This document shows, piece by piece, positions 11,181-20,276 of a DNA stretch of 64,000 nt. The notes beneath the pieces are model-generated. The model saw nothing but the letters and a program-made list of their open reading frames with translations, made no database searches and had not been told where the DNA came from. The position numbers and the translations under genes are program-made. Source of the stretch: Flaccisagitta enflata (Eukaryota; Chaetognatha; Sagittoidea; Aphragmophora); the NCBI GenBank assembly GCA_965153355.1, contig OZ231126.1, positions 102,672,001 to 102,736,000 on the forward strand. Direction: 5' to 3'. Each line of letters opens with the position of its first letter. Position 1 is the first letter of the stretch.

Positions 11181-11299
11181 ATGCCTGTAGTGCATTATCG
11201 AGCCTTTTTGACATATTCAAGAGAAACATGGTTCTCATTTTCTTATGGGGAAGTTTTGGAACTCATAGGGCTGATTGTGGCCTCCAATGAAATTGAAAA
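11181..11299 (+). CDS. Candidate internal exon, plus strand, unknown product
   Basis: After TTGCAGAATCGCAG, a plus-strand frame reads 39-40 codons including ETWFSFSYGEVLELIGLIVA then SNEIEK and ends at AAAG|GTGAGT, a near-perfect donor, in phase 0. The terminal exon at 12587 starts in phase 0. Just upstream (10975-11190) another frame reads FQLLCEDQYAGKDEMWAMF then IEFLQNRR; these two frames may be parts of the same gene separated by a small shift. No domain is recognised. Confidence 0.4.
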
Positions 11300-11302
11300 G
11301 GT

Positions 11303-12015
11303 GAGTAAATTTAATAATTCTCTTTCGTTTGGCGTCAATCAGAATGCTCTACAACAAATGTTTTTTGCATATGATTTTTTAAAGATTTATTTACAAAAAA
11401 TTCAAATTGAATTTTTTTCAATTTGCTATGATTTTAATTAGGATCAATAAAGGAGTGTTTTTACAGTTGTTTGAGCATGCAAATACAAGAAAACATGTTT
11501 ATGAGCATAGCTGCTCATCTGTGAGGGTGTTTTTGAGCAATCTAGCTCATGTAGCTCATTTAGCTAAGTTTTTTCTGATTTGAAATGCGATGAGTATTTT
11601 GATACACGTTTAAGCAAGCAGATACAACAAAGCAAATCAGTGAGCATAGCTGCTTATCTGGGAGGGTGTTTTAAGTGTTCTAGCTCTCTTAGCTCATTTA
11701 ACTCAGTCTTTTTTTTTTCTTATTTTTAATGAGATGAATGAATAAATGTTTTGATATGAGCATGCAAATACAAGAGAGCATGTCAGTGATTATAGCTGGT
11801 CGTCAGGTTGATTGATCTTGAGCATTTTAGCTCATCTAGCTCATTTGGCTCAGTTCTATTTCTCTCTGATTTTCAATGCAATCAATTCATAAAATTGCTT
11901 TTGATTTGATCTAACAAATAAAAAGATTTGCAGTGACTGAAAACAAAAGCTCGGTGAAAAGTGACCAATGCTTACGACTTTTTTCCTCACGGCGACAGCC
12001 GCCATTACTGCTGGT
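11303..12015 (+). repeat. Dispersed repeat with internal ~145-bp subunits (second copy inverted at 37.4-37.9 kb)
   Basis: Three imperfect subunits start GAGCATGCAAATACAAGA at about 11475, 11620 and 11758. Each carries CATAGCTGCTCATCTG and TAGCTCATTTAGCT motifs. The whole block reappears in reverse at 37430-37945. A short frame (MAAVAVRKKVVS) is conserved in both copies because it belongs to the repeat, not because it is a gene. Confidence 0.75.
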
Positions 12016-12586
12016 AGTATGAGAAATAACAGACCTGCAGGGAATTCTAACCACAAGGTTGGAGTTTGAGCATCTTGTTCAGATTTGAGTGAGAGGGGGG
12101 GGGGCGGAGGAGAAGAAGAAGAAAGGAAGAGAAAATCCCCATAACTATGGCAAAGCAAAAGCACATTAACCCCCGTCACCTGTTTACCAATATTTCAATT
12201 GCTACCATTGGAATGGATGAATGCTAACTGATTGCCTCTTGTCCACTGCCTGTCTACTTAGTAATAATAAAATAGGCATAGTAATTGGTAAAGAAGGAGG
12301 ATTGATCATACTTTTTTGCACTTTTTCACTTGGCAAACAAAGTCCATACTGGCTGGAGCGTTTGAAATTCTTTTGACTGGAACTGTGTTTTTACAGAGTG
12401 CTTCACCTCAGTTTTGAAGTCGCCCGCTATGTTGGTCGGTCGTTCGGTCCGTGCATCGGTCTGTAACGCTTTACTTTTTGGCGTTTAAGGTTAGCCCTCA
12501 TTGATAGCATTAAAACTGATATGAAGCATTCCAAAATGATCGTTTCTGCAATTACTCTTTGACTGGAGGGGTTTTGTCGGTTGCAG

Positions 12587-12643
12587 ATGGCGATGAGCGT
12601 AGAGGAACGGCGTGAAGAGATTCGAGATTTGTCAAGAGGATAG
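12587..12643 (+). CDS. Candidate terminal exon, plus strand, unknown product
   Basis: The acceptor TTTTGTCGGTTGCAG is followed by 18 codons, MAMSVEERREEIRDLSRG, and a TAG stop. The incoming phase 0 matches the exon ending at 11299. The charged helical C-terminus has no family signature I recognise. The evidence is composition, splice site and phase only. Confidence 0.4.
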   Translation: MAMSVEERREEIRDLSRG

Positions 12644-13060
12644 AGCGGATGAAGTCAATTTAAATATGAAACAATGTATAGTCTCGATAGACAACAATCT
12701 AGACAAGGATTGTTTTTCACAACTGGAATGAAATGAACTGTATTCTGATATGAATTACAATAAAAGAACTAATGAGATATCAATCACCCATAGTAATTGA
12801 ATGTCCTTCATACCGAAAAAGAAAAAGAACAAGTAATCCAAGGATCACACATATTCAGCGGCCTTGAAGAACAGGGGTGAATTTCTTTACGTCTGGGGAG
12901 GAAGTAAGGGCGTCTGAAAGAGCCTGATCATGCCTCAGGGGTATGATTTCTGGCTTCAGTGATTAAGATTGGCCTCCAGTCTTGAAGAGGCTGATCTCAG
13001 GCCTGAGAGAAATTATAACAGATGCGTACTGATTTAATACGCCTTCCTCCCTTTATTACC

Positions 13061-13182
13061 TTTTAGTAGCGTGCTACGCGACTCTACACCCCACTTTGTC
13101 CGTCGGGCGGTTGTTCACACTTTTTTTATATTCTCTATTCTCTCCTGCACGCGACTGGGGTAGCCGTGTATCCGGCCTTGTT
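13061..13182 (-). repeat. Short AACAAGG...hairpin element
   Basis: The plus strand reads TTTTAGTAGCGTGCTACGCG, then CACCCCACTTTGTCCGTC, and ends GGGTAGCCGTGTATCCGGCC with TTGTT. The internal spacer is shortened to about 50 bp. Confidence 0.75.
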
Positions 13183-13199
13183 TTCTTTTCTTTTTTTTC

Positions 13200-13239
13200 T
13201 GTCTATCTCTTTCTTTTTTCCTTCTTTCTTTCTTTCTTC

Positions 13240-13270
<31 letters not shown>

Positions 13271-13302
13271 TGTTTGTTTGTTTGTTTCTTTGTTTGTTTG
13301 TT

Positions 13303-13341
<39 letters not shown>

Positions 13342-13395
13342 CTCTTTCTTTCTTTCTTTCTGTTTTCCTTTCTTTTTCTTTCTCAATTTTTCTTA
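13200..13395. repeat. (TTTC)n/(TTTG)n microsatellite
   Basis: A tetranucleotide array of TTTC with TTTG interruptions. The phenylalanine-leucine-serine frames here are artefacts. Confidence 0.95.
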
Positions 13396-13410
13396 TTTTT
13401 TTCACTATTT

Positions 13411-13930
13411 TTCCATTTGGGCAGCGGCCCCGAAGGGCTCGACACTATGCTCTCAAACATATGAATTTTCTCCTCCTTCTTCTCCTTCTCCTTCTCCTCC
13501 ATCCCCCCCCGGCTGAAACCTCCTTTTGGGCAGCGGTCCCAAAGTGGACAAAGTCTGTAAACACATAGGGGACTTTGTTTGTCTGTCCTTCCATCCGTCT
13601 CAGGCCCCAGGCCTGAAACCTGCCCTATCAGGCTTGAAATCTGCCCTCTCAGGCCTGAAATCTGGCAGATTCAAGGCTTGAGAGGGCAGATTTCATGCCT
13701 GATGGGGCAGATTTCAGGCCTGAGAGGGCAGATTTCAGGCCTGAAAAGGCCTGGGGGAGATGGACGGGCGGACGGAAGGACGGACAAAAGAAAGTCCCCC
13801 TGTGTTCTACGGGACTTTGTCCCCTTCTAGGCTGCTGCCCTGATTCCTCTCACCCTAATTCACAATCATGCAAAGCAGGGCAACGGGTATCGCTGACCAC
13901 ATATTGCTCTTGGGCTACCTGTCTCCTCCT
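13411..13930 (-). repeat. Arm/21-mer dispersed repeat, copy 3
   Basis: The arms GGGCAGCGGTCCCAAAG (13529) and CCCCTGTGTTCTACGGGAC (13797) bracket 21-bp units of the form CAGGCCTGAAATCTGCCCTC, present in both orientations around 13660-13690. The outer end GCAACGGGTATCGCTGACCA, then ATTGC..GGGC, is at 13879-13925. An extra arm copy lies at 13420. Confidence 0.75.
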
Positions 13931-14002
13931 TCTCCATCCCCCCCCCCATCCTGTCAAATTCTGCCAAATCCCACCATACCATGTATTCCCGCTAAAATAT
14001 CA

Positions 14003-14022
14003 ATATTTTTAGTCGCAGGTGC

Positions 14023-14069
<47 letters not shown>
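14003..14069. repeat. Hairpin-element end fused to (GT)n
   Basis: ATTTTTAGTCGCAGGTGCGTGC grades directly into (GT)n at 14027. This suggests that the microsatellite grew from the hairpin element's G/T-rich end. Confidence 0.6.
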
Positions 14070-14639
14070 GGTTGTCCTAGCTCTATCCGTTTAGAAATGG
14101 CGTAAGGATAAAGATTAGGTGGTAACCATCGTAAAAGTTGAAGTTGAAGAAGCTGCCTCTTTTTGTTAATCCATGGGAAAAAAAAAAGAAAATTAATTGA
14201 AATTTTTTTCAGAAAGATTTTGAAAAATTTAGAATTTTCTTTCATTCTAGACCAATCCCAAGTCTGTATCTCAAACGGTTTAAAAGTTAGAGCTTGTTGT
14301 CAAAGTGATCTGTTTTTTTTTTTTTCAAAATCTTTTTATTGAAACGCACACAATACTGAATGGGGTAATGTTTTTACTCATTCCTATGCCATTTCTAAAC
14401 AAATAAAGCTAGAATGACCAGCAACGTGGCATTTGAAAGATCTATTGTAGAGCTTTCAAATGGTCATGAATTTTCTACGGTTAAAGCACTAAATTCAGCA
14501 AAAATAAGCAAAACAAGTTGTTCCGTTTTTTCTTGGGCTATAGTTATCTCTAGGTCGAACTTTGGCCTTGTTTTTACTTAAACTACATTGTTTTTGTTAC
14601 CGTTATCCTTTTCACCATCTCCATTTCCGTTTTTTTATC

Positions 14640-15073
14640 ACCATCATCATCATTTTTGTTGCCATCATCATCGTCATCTTCGTTATCATCTTCGTTTTTT
14701 TCACCGTTATCATCTCCATATTTGACGTTGTCTTCATCTTTGTTTCTGTTTTCACTTTCTTCCTGTTCTCCTTTTCCTTATACTTCTTCATATATTTCTC
14801 CTTCTTCTTCTGCTTCTTCTTCTTCTTCTTCTTCTTCTGCTTTGCTTCTTCTTCTTCTTCTTCTGCTTCTTCTTCTTCTGCTTCTTCTGCTTCTTCTTCT
14901 TCTTCTTCTTCTTCTTTTCCTTTCTGTACAAGTCCATCTTGACATCATCCTCATCATCATCATCATCATCATCATTGTCTTCATCTTCATCATCTTCTTC
15001 TTCTTCTTCTTTTCCTTTCTGTACAAGTCCATCTCGACATCATCCTCATCATCATCATCATCATCATCATCAT

Positions 15074-15143
<70 letters not shown>

Positions 15144-15200
15144 TTCATCTTCTTCTTCTTCTTCTTCTTCTTCTTCTTCTTTTTCTTTTTCTTCTTCAAT
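14640..15200. repeat. Triplet microsatellite region (ATC)n and (TTC)n
   Basis: There are two duplicated blocks: (TTC)n, then CTTTCTGTACAAGTCCATCT (14929 and 15017), then (ATC)n. The long Asp-, His- or Ser-rich frames are repeat artefacts. Confidence 0.95.
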
Positions 15201-15246
15201 TTGTTTTTCCGAGATCTTCCGAGTAACCGCATTACTGGTTACTCTA

Positions 15247-15444
15247 AACAAGGCCGGATACACGGCCGATAAGTAGTTGCTGGCGAGTGGGCAGGGGCAG
15301 TATGAGAATGGGCGGGGGCTATATTGTGGCTGGGCGGGAGCCGTAATGCTCAAAAATTGCTATTGCGGCCAATCCAAATTTTTGCGTTCCGGATCTTCAG
15401 ACGGACACACACTCTTATAGAGTCGCTTAGCCAGCGACTAAAAA
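15247..15444 (+). repeat. AACAAGG...hairpin-TAAAAA element
   Basis: It starts AACAAGGCCGGATACACGGCC and ends TAGAGTCGCTTAGCCAGCGA with CTAAAAA. The 5' segment AGTTGCTGGC pairs with GCCAGCGACT through one G-U pair. Confidence 0.8.
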
Positions 15445-15454
15445 TGCAAGCCTG

Positions 15455-15488
15455 ATGAAAGAAAGAAAGAAAGAAAGAAAGAAAGAAA

Positions 15489-15540
<52 letters not shown>

Positions 15541-15687
15541 AAAAGAGCAAGTAGGGAAGGAAGAAAGAGAGGAAGAAAGGAAGAAAGGAGAAAGAAAAAA
15601 AGAAAAAATGAAAGGAAGAATGATCAAAAGAAACAATAAAAGAAAGGAAGAATGGAAGAATGGAAGAATGGGAGAAAGATAGAAGGA

Positions 15688-15775
<88 letters not shown>

Positions 15776-15780
15776 AAAAG
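15455..15780. repeat. (GAAA)n microsatellite in two blocks
   Basis: GAAA arrays at 15455-15545 and 15685-15778 are separated by a degenerate AAGAATGG-rich stretch. Confidence 0.95.
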
Positions 15781-15798
15781 TTTCAACGTACGCATTAG

Positions 15799-15941
15799 TT
15801 TACATTTCCCTTACTGACGAAGGCCAGAAAATAACAGCAAGCTCGCGATCATCTTTTTACGCCCTTAAGGAAATGTCCGATCGCGTTAACATCAGTATTG
15901 ACATTGGTACAGAAAAATATGCCTTTATTCCTAACGACTAA
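15799..15941 (+). CDS. Candidate terminal exon, plus strand, unknown product
   Basis: After ACGCATTAG, a plus-strand frame reads 46 codons and a TAA stop, including YISLTDEGQKITASSRSSFY then ALKEMSDRVN and IGTEKYAFIP. Composition and alternation of polar and hydrophobic residues are protein-like, and the stretch is the only complex sequence after a (GAAA)n array. The same frame is open a further six codons upstream (STYALV), so the acceptor is uncertain. No homologous family is recognised. Confidence 0.42.
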
Positions 15942-16689
15942 GGCAATCAACTTGAAATTTTGGCTTTAAGGATAAAATTTGATTCTCTTTCACATCATGT
16001 TGAAAAAAACCAATTCAAGTATTAACAAAACTATGCTCATCACTATGATATACAGCGTGACATGATCGTGACAGGGTGTTAACGTGATCGGACACTACCA
16101 CATAAAAATGAGTTTCTGAAGCTAGAATAGACATCAAGGTCTGAAATTTGGCATGTAACTCGGTTCATGCATGTACTGAACGGGGATTAAAAGAAAATTT
16201 CTAATCCCATACTTGAAGTGTGAATCCTTGACTATTGCATACTGCTGTTTGAGAAAATCGTGCAAATCATCATTTGGGAAAAATCTACTATGCATGAACT
16301 TTTTCCATAGTAAATGACCACCGATCACCATCAATTTTATGGTGCTTCATTAGGGATAGCAAAAGTACAAAAATGACCCATAGTTGGATAGGCCTCACAA
16401 TTTCTTGATGTCGTTACCATTGTAGATATGAAGCGTGACACAAGTGTGAACGACAAAAATGGGCTGATTTGGCCCTATTTATGGCCGCCTAACCTACAAA
16501 AATCTTGAGTATGAAGGATGTAAGTTGGGTACTTGGTCCCAGGGGATGTCTAAGAACAACTTTCATCATTGACAAAATGACTGGTGGGAAGAAACTATGC
16601 TTCTTTGCCGACCAAATCGAGTATTTCAGCTGGCCCGATTTATAGGATAAATTGCCTCTAGGTAGTTATAATCAAAAATGATCGGGTAC

Positions 16690-16945
16690 ATAGGTTTTGA
16701 GCACATGAGGGGGAAAACATACCGTCAACCGGGGGCCCAGATCCCAGCCTTGAAGCCCAAATCCCAGCCTCCAAGTCTAAATTCCAGCCCAGAATCCCAA
16801 TCCCAGGAGGAGAAGGAGAAAATTCCCCATATGTGTGAAAGCATATATCATCGACCCCTTTGGGGCCACTGCCCTGCTCCCCCTTCAACTTCAAGCACAA
16901 CCTACTCAGGCAGGGCACGGGTACCGCTGACCATCCGACGCTTTT
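16690..16945 (-). repeat. Arm/21-mer dispersed repeat, copy 4
   Basis: 20-21-bp units of the type CCCAAATCCCAGCCTCCAAG (16740-16800) are followed by CCCCATATGTGTGAAAGC, then ATCGACCCCTTTGGGGCC and CAGGGCACGGGTACCGCTGA. The copy at 63332 is the same subtype in the opposite orientation. Confidence 0.7.
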
Positions 16946-17019
16946 GCGACTATTTTTTCTTTCTTTCTCTCTTTCTTTCTTCCGGCTTCCCTTCTTTCTT
17001 TCTTTTTCTTTTTTTTTTC

Positions 17020-17135
17020 TTTTAGCCGCGGACACGCGCCTGTAGAACTTGCTATGTCAGCCCTTCCCACCATTTGTTTGTTGGTTGGTCAGTCCGTCGT
17101 TGGTCGGTTGGTCGGTTGGACAATCAAACTCTTCC
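17020..17135 (-). repeat. Hairpin-element fragment immediately upstream of retroelement remains
   Basis: TTTAGCCGCGGACACGCGCC followed by a (GGTCGGTT)-type spacer. The AACAAGG terminus is missing. Confidence 0.5.
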
Positions 17136-17409
17136 TCTGAATTTAGGTCTGGGCTCTGGGCAGGCTCATTTTGTTGCAAGTCCTGCCAATTAACGAATAT
17201 ACGGCGCCATCTGCAGTCAGTGGACATAACGGCCGTTGTGTACCCTCCTCCTCAATTTCAACGGTCGCAACATCTTCCCCTCGGATGAATCATTGCCTCT
17301 TGCTTCTCCAGGGATGCTGACACCACATTCGAGTCGGTTGCGGTTCTTGACATGTCTATGTTCGCATCCAGATCCCCGTTAGCGTTATTCACCTCTTGGA
17401 CAAAACAAG

Positions 17410-17714
17410 TTGGAAAGCTTCCGCAGGTTACCGTCTGGCGCCACGTTGTACCCTAGGACAATCGTCAGTTATTTGATCCAACACCGTCCTTTTCTGCTCA
17501 TGCGTCATACATTGCCGGGAAAGCGGGGTGCCATCTGAATGTGTTGCGGGCTCTGTCTGATTCTTCCTTAGGCTACGATAAAGAATGCCTCACACAGACC
17601 TTCAAATCCGTGATCCGGCCTTTTTTCGACTACGTGGCGCCCATTGACTTTCCCAACTATTTACCTACGTTGATTCATCGCCTTCAGCTTGTTTCAAACA
17701 AGTGCTCCCGTTAG
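17410..17714 (+). pseudogene. Non-LTR retrotransposon reverse transcriptase C-terminal fragment (Jockey/CR1-like)
   Basis: The plus frame ending at TAG 17714 encodes the region just after the RT palm of Jockey/CR1-type non-LTR elements. It begins DPTPSFSAHASYIAG, continues LNVLRALSDSS and TFKSVIRPFFDYVAPI, and ends with IHRLQLVSNKCSR. The family pattern is a thumb helix with KA..LNVL.AL, then RP..DY..PI, then RLQ..QN..R. An in-frame stop (17454-17456) cuts it from the preceding LPQVTVWRHVVP segment, and no complete RT catalytic block is seen upstream, so it is a decayed 5'-truncated copy. Confidence 0.8.
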
Positions 17715-17967
17715 ACTGGGCTCATTTTGGCCATTTTATAAATTATAATATCTCTTGCTCCAAACAATTTTCCTTTTCTATCCCCCGCTATATGCACAAT
17801 TTGAGCCCAGCCTACATGCAAAATCAATTCCAACATGATCTTTTTAAAACGTTAAAAAATTGCACTTTTTATGCAAAAATCATTTTCCATTTTTCCCCAC
17901 CATCACCATCTTTAATTAAACCGACAATGAAGGCTGAAAAATAGTTTAATGGTCAAGGAAATTTTTC

Positions 17968-18123
17968 TTTTTAGTCGCAGACACGCGACTCTACACCCTG
18001 CCGTGTCGGTCGGTCCGTCCATCCGTCGTTCCATCCGTCACATTTTTTGAATTCCTAACGGTTTTCGCATTACTGCTCCTGCCCATCCATCCGCGACTGG
18101 ATTGCTGTGTATCCGGCCTTGTT
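17968..18123 (-). repeat. AACAAGG...hairpin element
   Basis: The plus strand reads TTTTTAGTCGCAGACACGCG, then ACTCTACACCCTGCCGTG, and ends GTATCCGGCCTTGTT. The element-start segment AGTCGCGGAT is compatible with the arm GTCTGCGACT apart from wobble pairs. Confidence 0.8.
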
Positions 18124-18210
18124 TTAACTTAGGACTACATGGACATAAATTCGTTCATCAAAAGTGCGTCTTTTTAAATCCGCGTGGTTGATCAGATTTT
18201 TCTCATTCTC

Positions 18211-19035
18211 GTTCCTTTTTGGGCAAAGGCCCCAAAGGGCACTAAGTCCTGTATAGTACTAAACTTTCTTTTGTCTGTCCGTTTGTTTGTTTGTTCGTTT
18301 GTTTGTCCGTGCACCCCCCCCTAACCAAGCCTCTCAGGCCGAAAGTGTGTGTTCTTGGGCAACGGATCTGAAGCAGACGAATTCCTGTAGAACACAGGGG
18401 GACTATTGTTGGTCCGTTTGTACGTCTGTATGTCCCCTCCCCAGGCCCTCTCAAGCCTAAAATCCACCCTTTCAGTCCTTGAAGCTGCCTTCTCAGGCTT
18501 GAAATCTGCCCTCTTAGGCCTGAAATCTGCCCTCTCAGGCCTGAAATCTGCCCTCTCAGGTCCTGAATCTGCCCTTCAGGCCTTGAATCTGTCCTCTCAG
18601 GCTTTGAATCTGTCCTCTCAGGCTTTAAATATACGCTCTCGGGCCAGAAATCTGCCCTCTCAGGCCTGGAAACTGCCCTCTCAGGCCTGAAATATGCCCT
18701 CTCAGGCCCAAAATCTGCCCCCTCAGGATTTAGATCTGCCCTTTCAGGATTGAAATCTGCCCTCTCAGGCCTGAAATCTGCCCTCTCAGGCCTGAAATCT
18801 GCATTCTCAGGCTTTGAAACTTGAGAGGGTAGATTTCAGGCCTGAGGGCAGATTTCAGGCCTGAGAGCCTAGGGGGGACGGATGGACAGGCGGACGAATG
18901 AAAGTCCCCCTGTATTCTACAGGACCTCCCCCTTTAGGGCCGCTGCCCTGCTTCCTCTCACTCTAATTTAAAATCATGCAAAGGAGAGCAATGGGTATCG
19001 CTGACCACATATTGCCCCTGAGCGACCTGTTTGGC
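18211..19035 (-). repeat. Arm/21-mer dispersed repeat, copy 5 (long CAGGCCTGAAATCTGCCCTC array)
   Basis: About 20 units of the 21-mer lie between 18440 and 18860. The arms are TTTTTGGGCAAAGGCCCC (18216), a second arm at 18354, and CCCCTGTATTCTACAGGACC (18906). The outer end is GCAATGGGTATCGCTGACCA. The last units (18830-18870) are inverted relative to the rest. Confidence 0.8.
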
Positions 19036-19403
19036 CTCAAATCAGCAATAACTGGCCTCAAATGAGCTCTCATAGACCTGATATCAACTCTCAGGTCTCC
19101 TATGGCGTCAGTTCGCCCACTCAGGAATCATATCTGTTATCATCAGCTCTTTCAGGCCTTAATCCGGCCCTCCGCACCAAAATTGGCTCTCTTTGGGCTT
19201 TCAGCACTCTAATCTGATCTTTTGGAGCCTCAAATTACCCCTCCTAACTCAAACCAGATCAGATCAGCCCTCTCAGGCCTTGAACTAGCCATATCAGGCC
19301 TTTTATCAGCCCTCTCAGGCCAATTTGTCTTGAAACCGCTCCTATGCATGTGTGATCGACACAAAACCACCACTATTCGATAGATCTTTCAAAATCCTTT
19401 AAT

Positions 19404-20013
19404 TCCTTTTTGGGCAGCGGCCCCAAAGGTGACGAAGTCCTGTAGAACACAGGGGGACTTTTGTTTGTCCGTTCGTTCGTCCCCCCCCCTAATCAGGCCC
19501 CTCAGGCATCAAATCTGGCCTCTCAGGCCTCAAATCTGGCCTCTCAAGCCTAAAATCCAGCCTCTCAGGCCTCAAATCTTGCCTCTCAGGCCTGAAATCC
19601 AACCTCTTAGGTCTCCAACCCAGCCTCTCAAGCCTCAAATCTTGCCTCTCAGGCCTCTCAGGCCTCAGATCAGCCATCTAAGCCTTAATTTATTGCTCTT
19701 AGGCAAATCAGTCCTCTGATATCAAGCCTTAATCCAGCTCTCCTAAGCCTCAAGTCAGCCCTCTTAAGATTCCAATTGGCATTCTCAGGCCTTACATCAG
19801 CCGTCTTAGACCTCAGTTTAGGCTCTTAAAGGCCTTCAGTCAGCCCTCCATAGCATCTCATCCACTTCTCCAGCCAGGACGAACGAAAGTCACCCTGTGT
19901 TTTACAGGACTTTGTCCCCGGGCCGCCAGCTCTCGTCCCTCTGATTCACAATTATTAAAATCAGGGCAACGGGTATCGCTGATCACATATTGCCCTTGGG
20001 CGACCTGTTTTTA
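19404..20013 (-). repeat. Arm/21-mer dispersed repeat, copy 6
   Basis: The left terminus is CCTTTTTGGGCAGCGGCCCC and the right terminus GGGTATCGCTGATCACATAT, then TTGGGCGACCTG. It has about 18 units of the CTCTCAGGCCTCAAATC type. The 62- and 96-codon frames across it are repeat translations. Confidence 0.8.
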
Positions 20014-20062
20014 AAAAGTTTCTACAATAATTTTAAGCCATTTTATGACATAGAACATGCAG

Positions 20063-20123
20063 GAGGTAAAATCTTCGGCGAAGCCAAACGAACCATACGA
20101 ATTCGCGTTATGTCGAGTCCAAG
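20063..20123 (+). CDS. Candidate exon, plus strand, unknown product
   Basis: This short plus-strand exon runs from AACATGCAG to CAAG|GTGAGA and reads EVKSSAKPNEPYEFALCRVQ plus one base. An in-frame ATG six bases upstream (20057) could make it a first exon. The donor is strong and the composition protein-like. The next exon would need to begin with two bases; none was found before the large palindrome that starts 150 bp downstream. Confidence 0.38.
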
Positions 20124-20159
20124 GTGAGAGCGGCATAGTCGATCGGCACAGCTTTAGAA

Positions 20160-20262
20160 CCCACGGCGCGGTAGCTTTTTTGGTAGCATGTTTATCATTA
20201 GTTGAGAGTTTTCTCTCCTAAGTAGCGGGTTTGAAACTGGACAGGTGTTTGACTTTTTTTTT
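20160..20262 (+). other. tRNA-like sequence with pol III-type boxes
   Basis: GGTAGCTTTTTTGGTAGCAT resembles a tRNA D-arm / A box, GCGGGTTTGAAACTGG resembles a T-arm / B box about 40 bases later, and a T8-9 run follows at 20252. Acceptor and T stems do not close well, so this is more likely a tRNA-derived relic than a working tRNA. Confidence 0.3.
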
Positions 20263-20276
20263 ATGGTCAACAGATA

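Noticed and set aside
11856-12179. 107-codon frame with a hydrophobic LLFLILPAVMAAVAV segment
   Set aside because: The matching sequence at 37435 lies in a second copy of a dispersed repeat, so the similarity reflects the repeat and not a conserved membrane protein.
14656-15353. Asp-rich, His-rich and Ser-rich frames up to 191 codons
   Set aside because: Artefacts of (ATC)n and (TTC)n triplets.
18430-18870. Regular 21-bp repeats resembling a CRISPR array (also at 1450-1560 and 63530-63725)
   Set aside because: There are no unique spacers between repeats, the units are contiguous and degenerate, and the genome is eukaryotic. They are minisatellites inside a dispersed element.
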